A stretch of DNA of 64,000 nt, from positions 98,890-162,889 of the forward strand of contig CAITEP010000016.1 in NCBI GenBank assembly GCA_903891475.1, written 5' to 3'. The translations under genes were made by a program, and so were the position numbers. Origin of the DNA: an uncultured Mucilaginibacter sp. GTDB lineage: Bacteria; Bacteroidota; Bacteroidia; Sphingobacteriales; Sphingobacteriaceae. How positions within the stretch are numbered: the first letter of the stretch is position 1; the number at the start of each line of letters is the position of its first letter. Under the pieces are notes generated by a model that was not told the DNA's origin, made no database searches, and worked only from the letters and a program-made list of their open reading frames with translations. Below are positions 15,998 through 24,881 of this stretch, one piece after another.

Positions 15998-16374
15998 TAT
16001 GAAGCTACAATCTGCGTCTCCTATTTTTTTCATCGAATATAAAAGTAATAAATTAACGTGAGTTCGGGATAAGATTAGGGGTTGAAAATATATTTTTATT
16101 TCGTGCCCTTGTTGGTGTTCTTGGCGTTGGCCGTTGTTGTGTCTTATGACCAATAACTGAAGCTATAGGCAACGTTTATACGGAGCCTAAATTTTCACCG
16201 AAACAACGTGCTACAGTATATTTATACTGGCACATTTAACTAACTTGTTATTTGCCAGCATAGTATGGAAGATATTTTTTAAGTCCATTAGTAGCAGCAA
16301 AAGCCATGCAGCACTGTAGGTTCTTATACAAAAATTAGTACCGGTGAGTTAGTTTAAAATTACAATAGCTCATT
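15998..16374. repeat. Non-coding end of the array with R2 copy 2 (16105-16162)
   Basis: R2 copy 2 at 16105-16162 matches copy 1 over CCCTTGTTGGTGTTC and GCCGTTGTTGTGTCTTATG ACCAA-AACTGAAG. After it, a small hairpin (GTGC..CAGTATA / TATACTG-GCAC at about 16208-16233) is followed by a taacttgtta word that recalls the core of the long-hairpin element, so a badly decayed sixth array copy is possible. No gene seen. Confidence 0.55.
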
Positions 16375-17481
16375 TCAAAAAAGCTTTAATTGCTCAGTAG
16401 GTGCATCTTCTTTGGCTTTTTGGTTCATCTCCCCAAAGTTAGAAACCGATATACCCAGTAAGCGTATCTTTTGTCCTTCGGCAAATGTTAGGCTTAATAG
16501 TTTTTTGGCTGTGGCCGATAAGGTTTCCACGTTGCCAATGCCCATACTAAATGATTGATTACGGGTTATTTGTTTAAAATCGCTGTATTTTATTTTTAGG
16601 GTAATGGTACGACCTAACAAGTTATATTTGTTTAAACGATTAGCAACCGTTTTGGCAATTTTATCAAGCCCCAATTCCATTTCTTCCAAACACGTTAGGT
16701 CATAAGCAAAGGTATCTTCCGCCGCCAGCGATTTTGTTTCGCGATGGGGTTGTACCTCACGGTTGTCAATACCTCGTACAATTTGATAGTAAAACTTGCC
16801 TTGCTTGCCAAAGTGTTTTATAAGTTCGGTTTCAGTTAGGTTTTTTAGGTCGGCACCGGTATGCAGGCCCATGTTTTTCATTTTTTGGGCGGTAACCTTG
16901 CCTACCCCAAAAAACTTTTCGACAGGCAATTTTTCCATAAAGGCGGGAACTGTCGAGGGGCCTATAAAGGTGAGTCCGTCGGGTTTATTGATATCCGAAG
17001 CGGTTTTGGCTACAAATTTATTGACAGATACCCCCGCCGAGGCGGTAAGCTGCAACTCCTCCTTAATGGCGTTTTTTATTTGTTTGGCAATTTCAATAGC
17101 CGAGCCTATGCCCAATTTATCAACCGTTACATCCAGATAGGCTTCATCTAAGGATAGGGGCTCAATCAAATCGGTATACCTACCAAATATGGCCCTGATT
17201 TTTTGCGATACTTCTTTATAAGCATCAAACCTGGGACGAACAAACAATACCTCCGGACAAGGTTTCAATGCTTGTTTACTTGGCATAGCCGACCGGATGC
17301 CAAACTTACGTGCCTCATAACTGGCCGTTGCCACCACACCACCACGTCCTTCGGGCAAGCCACCAACAACCAGGGGTTTGCCGCGGTATTCCGGGAAATC
17401 GCGCTGCTCCACCGAGGCGTAGAAGGCATCCATATCAATATGGATAATTTTACGGTGCGTATGGATGGGTTTGTTTTCCAT
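16375..17481 (-). CDS. dinB: DNA polymerase IV (Y-family translesion polymerase)
   Basis: An error-prone translesion polymerase. The palm domain has HIDMDAFYASVEQ with metal ligands Asp16 and Asp18 region and PLSLDEAYLDV with Asp112/Glu113; the thumb HhH motif lies around FFGVGKVTAQKMKNMGLHT (about 195-215), and the little-finger domain follows. It ends in EQLKLF, a QxxLxF-type beta-clamp binding peptide, the expected C-terminal signal for DinB. Full length at 368 residues. A second gene (TonB-C-like) lies upstream in the same direction with 32 bp between them. No LexA-type operator was recognised. Confidence 0.95.
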   Translation of the reverse strand: MENKPIHTHRKIIHIDMDAFYASVEQRDFPEYRGKPLVVGGLPEGRGGVVATASYEARKFGIRSAMPSKQALKPCPEVLFVRPRFDAYKEVSQKIRAIFGRYTDLIEPLSLDEAYLDVTVDKLGIGSAIEIAKQIKNAIKEELQLTASAGVSVNKFVAKTASDINKPDGLTFIGPSTVPAFMEKLPVEKFFGVGKVTAQKMKNMGLHTGADLKNLTETELIKHFGKQGKFYYQIVRGIDNREVQPHRETKSLAAEDTFAYDLTCLEEMELGLDKIAKTVANRLNKYNLLGRTITLKIKYSDFKQITRNQSFSMGIGNVETLSATAKKLLSLTFAEGQKIRLLGISVSNFGEMNQKAKEDAPTEQLKLF

Positions 17482-17513
17482 AGTAAGGGATGGGCTGGCA
17501 CTACTTCAAAACC

Positions 17514-18014
17514 CTATGGTTTTAGCTCGTAATTAATATTGATAGGCGGCAAAAGGGTAGCCAAATCCAAAGGTATTTGATTGCTTGAAAGGATGGGCTT
17601 TCGCTTTAAAAAGCCATCATAAACAGCCTTTACCGTTGCAGTTGAGTCGCCAAGTTTTAAGCCTGAAATATTGAATGAGAATGGCAAAATAAAATCATGA
17701 AAACGTTCATGATCGGGTATGATCCATTTTTTGGTTGATTTTTTCAAGGCAGGTACTATTGGCACGGCCAGCAAGGCATCATCGGCATAATAAATAATAA
17801 TCTTGGTGATATGCCCACGCTCATCGGCAGTGAATTTGAATAATACTAGTCCGGTGGCTTTTTTCTCCAAAATTTCGGGGGTAATTACCACGTTCTGATT
17901 AAAAAAGCGTACCATCACCTCCTTCCCCCCTTGAAAAGGGAAAGCCAATTGCTGCTGCGCCATGCCCTTGCTTATAAAAAACAAGGCGATTATGAATAGG
18001 AATAATTTTTTCAT
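17514..18014 (-). CDS. Exported protein with TonB-C-like domain
   Basis: A 166-residue exported protein if started at the ATG at 18014-18012, which gives a clean signal peptide (MKKLFLFIIALFFISKGMAQ). The longer frame up to 18122 adds 36 residues without a signal sequence and is unlikely. The mature part GLVLFKFTADERGHITKI and PALKKSTKKWIIP follows the pattern of the TonB C-terminal domain (G.v.v.F.v...G.i ... l..t..W.P), so it may be a TonB-C-like periplasmic protein; there is no proline-rich or membrane segment as in true TonB. It is upstream of dinB in the same direction. Confidence 0.6.
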   Translation of the reverse strand: MKKLFLFIIALFFISKGMAQQQLAFPFQGGKEVMVRFFNQNVVITPEILEKKATGLVLFKFTADERGHITKIIIYYADDALLAVPIVPALKKSTKKWIIPDHERFHDFILPFSFNISGLKLGDSTATVKAVYDGFLKRKPILSSNQIPLDLATLLPPININYELKP

Positions 18015-18922
18015 GCAAAGAAGGCTGCTCAATAAAGGGTTTATCAAGCGGCTAATATCAAAAGTATTAATTTTTTTGAGAAATGGGTGATGGTGCTTAT
18101 AACCAAATTTAGGAGATAGCATTTTAAATATTTTATAATGAAGAGAATCAGCAAAAATAGTTTTCTAAGTTCCAAAGGTACATGTGGTGAATAGCATATT
18201 CATTAAACCCACACGGCGTTCCGAAGGAACGCTAGGTTGATGGGTTATACTTGGTCTACCCACACGATGTACCTAGCGGCACATAAAAAAAAGATAAATA
18301 TACACTATAGCCCCAATGTCCCGTAGGGACATCGTGTGGGTAGAAAATGAACGCCCCATCCGAAGCGTTCCATCGGAACGCCGTGTGGGTTTGCCGATAT
18401 TTAGGCTTCTTCGTGATGTACCTAGCGGACATTTAAACATGGAAATAGGATAAATAAACACCATCGCCCCCAATGTCCGATAGGGACATCATGTGGGTAG
18501 AAAATGGATGCCGCATCAATACGTTCCATTGGAACGCCTTGTGGGTTTGCCGATATTTAGGCTTCTTCGTGATGTGCCTAGTGGCAGATTTAAAAAAGGA
18601 AATAGGATAAATAAACACAATAGCCCCTAAGGTCCCATAGGGACATCGTGTGGGTAGCAAATGATTGTCCCATCAATGCGTTCAATTGGAACGCCGTGTG
18701 GGTTCGCCGATATTTAGGTTAGCAACGCGATGTGCCTAGCGGCGCACGAAAAGAAACAAAAACGATAAATAAACACCATAGCCCCAATGTCCCATAGGGA
18801 CATCGTGTGGGTAGGAAATTGATGCCGCGTTAATGCGTTCCATCAGAACGCCGTGTGGGTTTGCCGATATTTAGGCTAACCACCCAATCTATCCAATGGA
18901 ATATCCCGAAAAATAATATAAC
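18015..18922. repeat. Tandem array of four ~150-bp palindromic units (18266-18877)
   Basis: Units begin with gatgt[a/g]cctag at 18266, 18415, 18571 and 18729 (spacing 149, 156 and 158), with a partial unit from about 18208. Each unit holds two palindromes: ATGTCCCATAGGGACAT-like (for example 18315-18331) and GCGTTCCATTGGAACGC-like (for example 18365-18381), plus cgtgtgggta and gccgatatttagg words. ORFs across the array only translate the repeats. No gene seen in 18015-18207 either. Confidence 0.85.
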
Positions 18923-20098
18923 CTACACCACTTCCCTCGGTTCCCGCTTGGTGCCCGAATACAATTCATATTCTAACAACCTACAATCCAACTTGCCGTT
19001 GTAAAATTCAATTTTGCGGGCGGCTTGCAAGCCTACTTTTTTGGCCAGGTCGGCATTGCCGGTAAATACGTAGCCACGGTAGCCCAGGCATTCTTTTTTC
19101 ATAAAATCGCCCATGCGCTTGTAGGTGGCCTCCAATTTGGTATGTACGCCCAGGCGCTCGCCATATTCGGGGTTAAACATAATTATGCCCGGTTCCTGGG
19201 GTATGGGGGTATCGGCAAAATCGCAAACGCTAAAGGTAATCAGATGGTCGACTCCGGCGGTTTTGGCATTTTTTTCGGCTATATCCACCGCATCGGCCGA
19301 CAGATCGGTGGCGATGATTTCAAATCCGGTTTCTTTTTTGGACTTGTCTTTCAGCTTGCGGCGTTCGGTAAAAAATACCGTTTCATCGTAGCCTAAAATA
19401 TGCATAAAGCCATAATTCATCCTGAACAAACCGGGGCATTTATCGGTAGCCAGCAGAGCCGCCTCAATAGCCAGCGTGCCCGAGCCGCACATGGGGTTAA
19501 TAAAGGTGCTCTTCCTGTCCCATTTGGTAGCCATAATGGTAGCCGCGGCCAAGGCCTCCAGCATAGGCGCCTTGCCCGGTATTTTGCGGTAGCTATGTTT
19601 AGCCAGCGTCTCGCCCGAGGTATCCAGAAAAATATCGGCGTCGCTATCCTGCCAGTACAAATGTACCAGGGTTTTATTGGCATCTGCACCCGAGTTGGGG
19701 CGTATGCCTTTGACGGATTTTATACGGTCGGCTATGGCGTCTTTTACCTTTACGTTGGCAAACAGCGGCGTAAGGATATGCTCATTATTTACGGTAGACG
19801 ATACCGAGAAATAGCCCGAAAAATCAATCAGCTTTTCCCATTCAATCTCCACCACGTTTTTATATAATTCGTTTGGGTCCTCGGCTTTAAAGCTTTTGAT
19901 GAGGTATAACACCTGACTGGCGCAGCGTAAATTCAAATTCAGCGGAATACAATCGGTTATGGTGCCCTGTAGCTCTACCCCGGTTTGGAACACACGGGTA
20001 GGCTTAAAGCCCAGTGCCTCCACCTCTTGCTGCAAATAACCCGACAGGCGTTTATTGCAGGTGATAATTATTTTACTCTCGGTTTGGAAAACTTGCAT
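18923..20098 (-). CDS. THUMP-domain RNA methyltransferase (RlmL/YpsC-like)
   Basis: A class I SAM-dependent methyltransferase acting on RNA, probably making m2G in 23S rRNA like the RlmL N-terminal half. The ferredoxin-like/THUMP region spans about 1-165, and the UPF0020 methyltransferase domain about 165-385, with motif I NPMCGSGTLAIEAAL from 201, acidic motif ATDLSADAVDIAEKNA and motif IV NPEYGERLG at 309-317. The usual motif is NPPYGxR; here Glu311 replaces the second proline, which I believe is common in Bacteroidota homologues. Length 391 is normal for the single-domain version. The gene is noticeably more GC-rich than its surroundings and produces long antisense shadow ORFs. Confidence 0.88.
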   Translation of the reverse strand: MQVFQTESKIIITCNKRLSGYLQQEVEALGFKPTRVFQTGVELQGTITDCIPLNLNLRCASQVLYLIKSFKAEDPNELYKNVVEIEWEKLIDFSGYFSVSSTVNNEHILTPLFANVKVKDAIADRIKSVKGIRPNSGADANKTLVHLYWQDSDADIFLDTSGETLAKHSYRKIPGKAPMLEALAAATIMATKWDRKSTFINPMCGSGTLAIEAALLATDKCPGLFRMNYGFMHILGYDETVFFTERRKLKDKSKKETGFEIIATDLSADAVDIAEKNAKTAGVDHLITFSVCDFADTPIPQEPGIIMFNPEYGERLGVHTKLEATYKRMGDFMKKECLGYRGYVFTGNADLAKKVGLQAARKIEFYNGKLDCRLLEYELYSGTKREPREVV

Positions 20099-20265
20099 AT
20101 TATTTGGCGAATTTAAGAAATTAAAAACGCTATCTGGTTTTTTGGAGGTTGGATGGGTGAAAGATTGATGTTTTTAACATGAATTGTCTTTTCCTAAAAT
20201 CTATGTGGTAGTTTTAAAAGGTTAGTCGGGGTATCTTTTATTGATCGGGGGGCAGAATGCTTTTC

Positions 20266-20952
20266 TCACAAAAATAATCTTTCGAAAAACCAAAAAAAAG
20301 AAATTCCCGCTATAAGGATTGATAAGGGAATAACTATAATTTTACGATAATAAGACTTATTACTAAACCATTTCGCTAAAAAAAAATAAGCAAGTAATAT
20401 GATGGTAATTTGTCCTAATTCAACACCCAAATTAAACAGGATAAGACAAGAAAAATAGTCATTTTTAGGTAACCCTATATTATTTAACGCGTTTGCAAAC
20501 CCCAACCCATGTATTAAGCCAAAAATAAAAACAATTCCTAACCTAGCAGGGCGAAGTTTTGGAGAGAATATATTTTCGAGGGCAACAATAAGGATAGATA
20601 AAGCGATTAAGGGTTCTACAATTTTAACAGGAGGGCTTATTAGGTGGTACATGGTTAAGCCTAGTGTAAATGAATGGGCAATGGTAAAAGTAGTTGCCTG
20701 CCATAGCATAGGTTTTAACTTTGGGCTCAATAAAAATAAGCTCAGCACAAAAAGAATATGATCAAATCCTAGGGGAATTATATGAAGAAATCCTTGTAAT
20801 AAATAAACAAAATAAGTATTTGATTTTAGTAATTTTTCTAACTCATCGGCATTCACATGCGCATATACTGGTTCAACAAAAACAAGCAAAATAATTATTA
20901 AGCCTATTTTTTTTATACCCCAAGTAAATAAATGGCTACGCTGAATTTGCAT
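20266..20952 (-). CDS. HupE/UreJ-family membrane protein
   Basis: A 228-residue polytopic membrane protein with an N-terminal signal/first helix ending PVYAH and about six further helices. It shows the family signatures GFDHILFVLSLFLLSP (about 57-72), FTIAHSFTLGLTM (about 88-100), EPLIALSILIVALEN (about 112-126), GLIHGLGFANAL (about 144-155) and FNLGVELGQ (about 172-180), including the histidines thought to handle Ni, Co or another metal. The divergent genes 55 bp away encode a small membrane protein and a TonB-dependent receptor, so the group probably forms one metal-uptake locus. The metal is not determinable by eye. Confidence 0.85.
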   Translation of the reverse strand: MQIQRSHLFTWGIKKIGLIIILLVFVEPVYAHVNADELEKLLKSNTYFVYLLQGFLHIIPLGFDHILFVLSLFLLSPKLKPMLWQATTFTIAHSFTLGLTMYHLISPPVKIVEPLIALSILIVALENIFSPKLRPARLGIVFIFGLIHGLGFANALNNIGLPKNDYFSCLILFNLGVELGQITIILLAYFFLAKWFSNKSYYRKIIVIPLSILIAGISFFWFFERLFL

Positions 20953-21007
20953 TTACGTTTTTAGTAATTACATTCGTTTGGAAAACAAGTTTAGAATTTA
21001 AAAGTTA

Positions 21008-21469
21008 ATGTTCAAAAAGTTATATTGGTTTCTTTTTGTTTATGACCTTAACACGTTAGAGGTAAAGCCTTTAGCTAATTCACCATTATCTACCAAACAA
21101 AATTTTTTTAAAGATATTGCAATTTTAACCTTGCTCTCGTATTTATTATTTTCTTTCAATACTTGCATACCCTTATTTACCGACTTATTGGCGCATACCT
21201 TTTGGGAAAAAGAACACCTAGCTATTGAACATAAATTGCATGGAAAAAATCACACCGGATTGGAGATTGTTAAAATTAGTAATGAAACAGCCAAAGAAAA
21301 AGCTACTGGCAACTCCAAAATAAATACTAAAGATTGCAACCATATTTTGGCATTTACTATAAAAATATGCACTACTATTACCATTACAGAAACTTCGATA
21401 TATAGCTTTTACCAAAGGCAATACTCAGCGCAACCTATAAATAAAGATTATCCACCCCCTCGAGCTTAG
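21008..21469 (+). CDS. Hypothetical membrane protein upstream of TonB receptor
   Basis: A 153-residue protein with a single strong hydrophobic helix (about 37-58, ILTLLSYLLFSFNTCIPLFTDLLAH) followed by a His-containing soluble part (HTFWEKEHLAIEHKLHGKNHTGLEI). The histidine-rich stretch resembles small proteins found before heavy-metal TonB receptors in Bacteroidota, where a periplasmic metal-binding or regulatory role is suspected. It is transcribed away from HupE and toward the receptor (69 bp gap to the receptor ATG), which suggests an operon. No named family recognised. Confidence 0.6.
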   Translation: MFKKLYWFLFVYDLNTLEVKPLANSPLSTKQNFFKDIAILTLLSYLLFSFNTCIPLFTDLLAHTFWEKEHLAIEHKLHGKNHTGLEIVKISNETAKEKATGNSKINTKDCNHILAFTIKICTTITITETSIYSFYQRQYSAQPINKDYPPPRA

Positions 21470-21538
21470 AAATAACAACATCAATAATGGTTAAGCATAT
21501 TAGCTTAGCCTATTTTGTTATATCTAATTTTTTATAAA

Positions 21539-23800
21539 ATGCAATTTAAATCATTTATTATATTGCTGTTACTTTGTAGTAGCCATGTGCTTTTTGCGCA
21601 GCAAAAAGAATTATCAGGGAAAATTATTGATAGTGCAACCCATGTCCCTATAATTGGGGTAACTATCATTTTATCACCAGGTAAACAAACTGATATTACT
21701 GATGAAAACGGCAATTTTTATTTCAAAAATATTCATGATGCTAATATCATTACTATAAGTGCCATTGGCTATAAAAAGCGAACAATCAATCTTAGCGACT
21801 ATTCAAAACAAAATGTGATTGTACTTAATCCTCAACAAACAACTTTGGCGGATGTTACAATTACAGGTAATGCGCTCAATCCATATAAATCATTTAGCGA
21901 AACTGATATAAAAATGCGGGGCGTATCAAATTCGCAAGAAGTACTTCGGATGGTACCAGGTTTATTTATTGGGCAACATCAAGGTGGAGGCAAAGCCGAA
22001 CAGATATTTTTGCGAGGATTTGATAATGACCATGGAACGGATATCGCCTTATATGCGGATGGCATCCCAATTAACATGGTATCGCAGGCTCACGGACAGG
22101 GTTATGCTGATAGCCACTTTATTATCCCTGAAACTATCGAAAGTACAACTTATAAAAAAGGTTCATATGATGCCGAAAAAGGCGATTTGGCTGTGACAGG
22201 TTCGGCTGATTTTCATACTTCGGATGCTATTAGTCAAAATACCATTAAAGTGGAAGGCGGACAGTTCAATACCTATAGATTGTTGGCTATGGTAAATTTA
22301 TCAGGTGAAAGGGCTAGGGCAAAAAATCAGTCATGGTACGCTGCTTCCGAATATCGTTATAGCGATAGCTATTTTGATAACCCGCAGCACTTTAAACGCT
22401 TCAATTTCTTTACCAAATATCATGGCAAGTTATCTGATAATAATTGGCTCACATTTACAGCTTCTACACTTTACAGTACCTGGTATGCATCCGGTCAAAT
22501 ACCCGAAAGTGCTGTTAACGAAAATAAGGTCGGCTTTTACGGTGCTATTGATCCAAATGAAGGCGGTTTAACTTCTCGTATTAATATGAACGCGCAGCTT
22601 TCCACCAAACTAGGAGACAGGGATGAGTTAAAAACCCAATTATTTTATTCAAAATATGAATTTGACCTGCATACCAATTTTACGTTCTTTTTGGTAGATA
22701 CTGTAAATGGAGATGAAATCAGACAAAAGGAGGAAAGGAATCTTTATGGTTATAATGGAAGTTACGTACATGAAGATTATTTAGGAGATATTAAACTAAC
22801 CACTAAAATAGGTATTAATGCCAGATTGGACGCTACCAACAATTCTGAATTATCCCATACGGTAAATCGTTATACCTTATTAAATCGGATAAAGCTGGGT
22901 GATATAACTGAACTTGGTGCAGGAGCATATGTAAATGAAACATTCAAATTCAATTCAAAATTCAACTTAAACGCGGGCTTGCGGTTCGACCAGTTTTATT
23001 ATCAATATAACAATAAGTTGGCTACCGATACCACACTAAAGGGCATTGGGTTATATACCGCAAATAACAACATCATAAGCCCTAAATTAAATTTCTATTA
23101 CCAAGTTACCGACAAAACACAATTTTATTTATTTATGGGTAAAGGATTCAACTCCAATGATGCTCGTGTTGTGGTGGCGGTAAATGGATTGCAAAGTTTA
23201 GCCTCAGCATACAATGCCGACTTTGGAACAGTATTTAAACCCACAAAATCATTACTTATAAATACGGCTATTTGGTATGGCTACCTTTCAAAAGAATTCG
23301 TTTATGGTGGTGACGGTGGTACGGTTGATTTTAGTGGCAGAACACAACGTATTGGCTTCGACCTGTCTACGCGCTATCAACCAATTTCCTCCTTGTTTTT
23401 TGATATCGATTTGAATTATGCCCATGGACGCTCATTGGATGACCCAATCGGTCAGAACTATATTCCGCTAGCACCAGTTTGGAGTAGTACTGGCGGAATT
23501 ACCTACGCAAGTAAAAATGGGTTTAATAGCAGTATTCGTTACCGCTATTTGAGTAATCGAGCGGCCAATTCAGATTATACCTTAACGGCAGTTGGTTATT
23601 TAGTAAATGATTTGGTGTTGAATTACACAAAGCCTAAATATGAAATAGGATTAATTATCAATAATCTGTTCAATGTAAAATGGAAAGAAACGCAGTTTGA
23701 AACGGAAACCCGATTAAAAAACGAATCCCCGGTTGATGGTGTAGCCTTTACACCAGGCACTAAATTCGCGGCTGTTGCGCACTTGGATTATTTTTTTTAG
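21539..23800 (+). CDS. TonB-dependent outer-membrane receptor with carboxypeptidase-like domain
   Basis: An outer-membrane active transporter. ATG 21539 gives signal peptide MQFKSFIILLLLCSSHVLFAQ; the upstream TTG at 21515 is less likely. A CarboxypepD-reg-like domain at about 22-100 (LSGKIIDSATHVPIIGVTI) precedes the plug (about 105-220, EVLRMVPGLFIGQHQGGGKAEQIFLRGFDNDHGTDI) and a 22-strand barrel ending in the aromatic FAAVAHLDYFF. At 753 residues it is a single receptor, not SusC type (no SusD partner). The neighbouring His-rich protein and HupE point to a metal or metal-chelate substrate; HQGGGKAEQ and FDNDHG are typical of this metal-related subgroup, though that is inference. Confidence 0.9.
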   Translation: MQFKSFIILLLLCSSHVLFAQQKELSGKIIDSATHVPIIGVTIILSPGKQTDITDENGNFYFKNIHDANIITISAIGYKKRTINLSDYSKQNVIVLNPQQTTLADVTITGNALNPYKSFSETDIKMRGVSNSQEVLRMVPGLFIGQHQGGGKAEQIFLRGFDNDHGTDIALYADGIPINMVSQAHGQGYADSHFIIPETIESTTYKKGSYDAEKGDLAVTGSADFHTSDAISQNTIKVEGGQFNTYRLLAMVNLSGERARAKNQSWYAASEYRYSDSYFDNPQHFKRFNFFTKYHGKLSDNNWLTFTASTLYSTWYASGQIPESAVNENKVGFYGAIDPNEGGLTSRINMNAQLSTKLGDRDELKTQLFYSKYEFDLHTNFTFFLVDTVNGDEIRQKEERNLYGYNGSYVHEDYLGDIKLTTKIGINARLDATNNSELSHTVNRYTLLNRIKLGDITELGAGAYVNETFKFNSKFNLNAGLRFDQFYYQYNNKLATDTTLKGIGLYTANNNIISPKLNFYYQVTDKTQFYLFMGKGFNSNDARVVVAVNGLQSLASAYNADFGTVFKPTKSLLINTAIWYGYLSKEFVYGGDGGTVDFSGRTQRIGFDLSTRYQPISSLFFDIDLNYAHGRSLDDPIGQNYIPLAPVWSSTGGITYASKNGFNSSIRYRYLSNRAANSDYTLTAVGYLVNDLVLNYTKPKYEIGLIINNLFNVKWKETQFETETRLKNESPVDGVAFTPGTKFAAVAHLDYFF

Positions 23801-23817
23801 TAAAAAATCAATGTGGT

Positions 23818-23844
23818 ACTTTCAGGCCGAGGACGCCTGAAAGT
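23818..23844 (+). terminator. Hairpin after the TonB receptor
   Basis: Perfect 10-bp stem ACTTTCAGGC / GCCTGAAAGT with a 7-nt loop, starting 18 bp after the receptor stop. There is no long T-run, so it may terminate weakly or belong to a repeat: the following tttgagcgtagacgc resembles the sequence after the parE terminator at 30385-30400. Confidence 0.5.
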
Positions 23845-23870
23845 TTCCTAATTTGAGCGTAGACGCAGCC

Positions 23871-23907
23871 AATTCATTAGTTTCAAACTAAACACGCTCG
23901 AAATGGC
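23871..23907. repeat. 37-bp direct repeat, left copy
   Basis: aattcattagtttcaaacta and the following bases match 24700-24736 at 33 of 37 positions in the same orientation. The two copies bracket the TraB-like gene. Confidence 0.7.
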
Positions 23908-24008
23908 GCAGTGTGAAAGATTGAATTAAGGGAGAAACCATTCTAAGTATTCATTTATTTTAAAACAAATAAATAATTCTCATTTTTATGTTCAATTAAT
24001 ATATCCAT

Positions 24009-24668
24009 ATGTACGATATTACACTTATATCTACATTTCATTCAGAATTGGGTAAATGTAATTCTGTTGAATTGTACAAGATTATTGAATCACTTAATCC
24101 GGAAGTGATTTTTGAGGAAATGCCTAAAAAGTTATTTGATTTGATATACAAAGAGAAAATACCCGATTTCGAAATCACGGAAATAAGATGTGTTAAGAAT
24201 TATTTATTAAAACATAAAATTAAAAACTTCCCTGTAGATAAAGAGCCAAATCCTTATCTGTTATCTAATGATATTGAAGGGATGTTTGATAAATTCAGCG
24301 GCATTGAATCATATAAAAATCTAAAAAACGAACAAATATTATTGACTAAGAAGGAAGGCTTTTCTTACCTAAATAGTTATGATTATTTAGAATTACTTGA
24401 TCGAATAAAAATGGAAGAATTAAAACTTATGGAGCTTGGGATTAACAACTTGAATGTGTTAGAACCTCTTTATATATTACTAAACGAAGAAAATGATATC
24501 CGAGAAAACGCAATGCTTGAAAATATTTACAATTTGAGTCGAGAAAATCCATATAATCAAGCAGTATTTTTAATTGGTGCTCGTCATAAAAAATCTATTA
24601 TTCAAAAGGTACAAGAATATAAATATGCTAATAACTTAAATTTGAATTGGACATTTTACTCTGCATAA
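24009..24668 (+). CDS. TraB/PrgY-like protein of unknown function
   Basis: A 219-residue cytosolic protein. The N-terminal ITLISTFHSELGKCNSVEL then IIESLNPEVIFEEMP, and the C-terminal ENAMLENIYNLSRENP and AVFLIGARHKKSIIQK, match the TraB/PrgY/GumN-ChaN pattern: a conserved GxxH-type motif near the start, the 'P-x-V-I-x-E' strand, and a GAxH motif near the end (GARH at about 195-198). Family members include putative metalloproteases and signalling inhibitors; the activity here is unknown. The gene is AT-rich, stands alone and lies between 37-bp direct repeats, which suggests it arrived as a unit. Confidence 0.5.
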   Translation: MYDITLISTFHSELGKCNSVELYKIIESLNPEVIFEEMPKKLFDLIYKEKIPDFEITEIRCVKNYLLKHKIKNFPVDKEPNPYLLSNDIEGMFDKFSGIESYKNLKNEQILLTKKEGFSYLNSYDYLELLDRIKMEELKLMELGINNLNVLEPLYILLNEENDIRENAMLENIYNLSRENPYNQAVFLIGARHKKSIIQKVQEYKYANNLNLNWTFYSA

Positions 24669-24699
24669 AAAGCAGCAAAATTGATTGTGCTAGCCTCAA

Positions 24700-24736
24700 A
24701 ATTCATTAATTTCAACCTAAACACCCTCCAAATGGC
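24700..24736. repeat. 37-bp direct repeat, right copy
   Basis: Partner of 23871-23907 (33 of 37 identical by eye). It begins 31 bp after the stop of the TraB-like gene. Confidence 0.7.
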
Positions 24737-24881
24737 ATGGAATATTGTTTTGGTTTACAACGTATGCTAACTATTTCAACTTTATTGTGGAAAACTTCCC
24801 CGCCAAAACCAAAATTTATAAATTAAATACGCCCTATTTTATTTTGTATCTATTAACTTTACATTTTTAATTTTTTAACGT

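Noticed and set aside
16208..16260. Another copy of the long-hairpin element
   Set aside because: A short hairpin and a taacttgtta word recall the element, but the outer arms cannot be matched; too decayed to claim.
18208..18877. Possible CRISPR array
   Set aside because: The period is about 150 bp with long repeated units and palindromes, not 24-40 bp repeats with unique spacers, and no cas genes are present.
19025..19867. Long ORFs on the plus strand opposite the THUMP methyltransferase
   Set aside because: They are antisense shadows in a GC-richer gene; the minus-strand frame has clear family motifs throughout.
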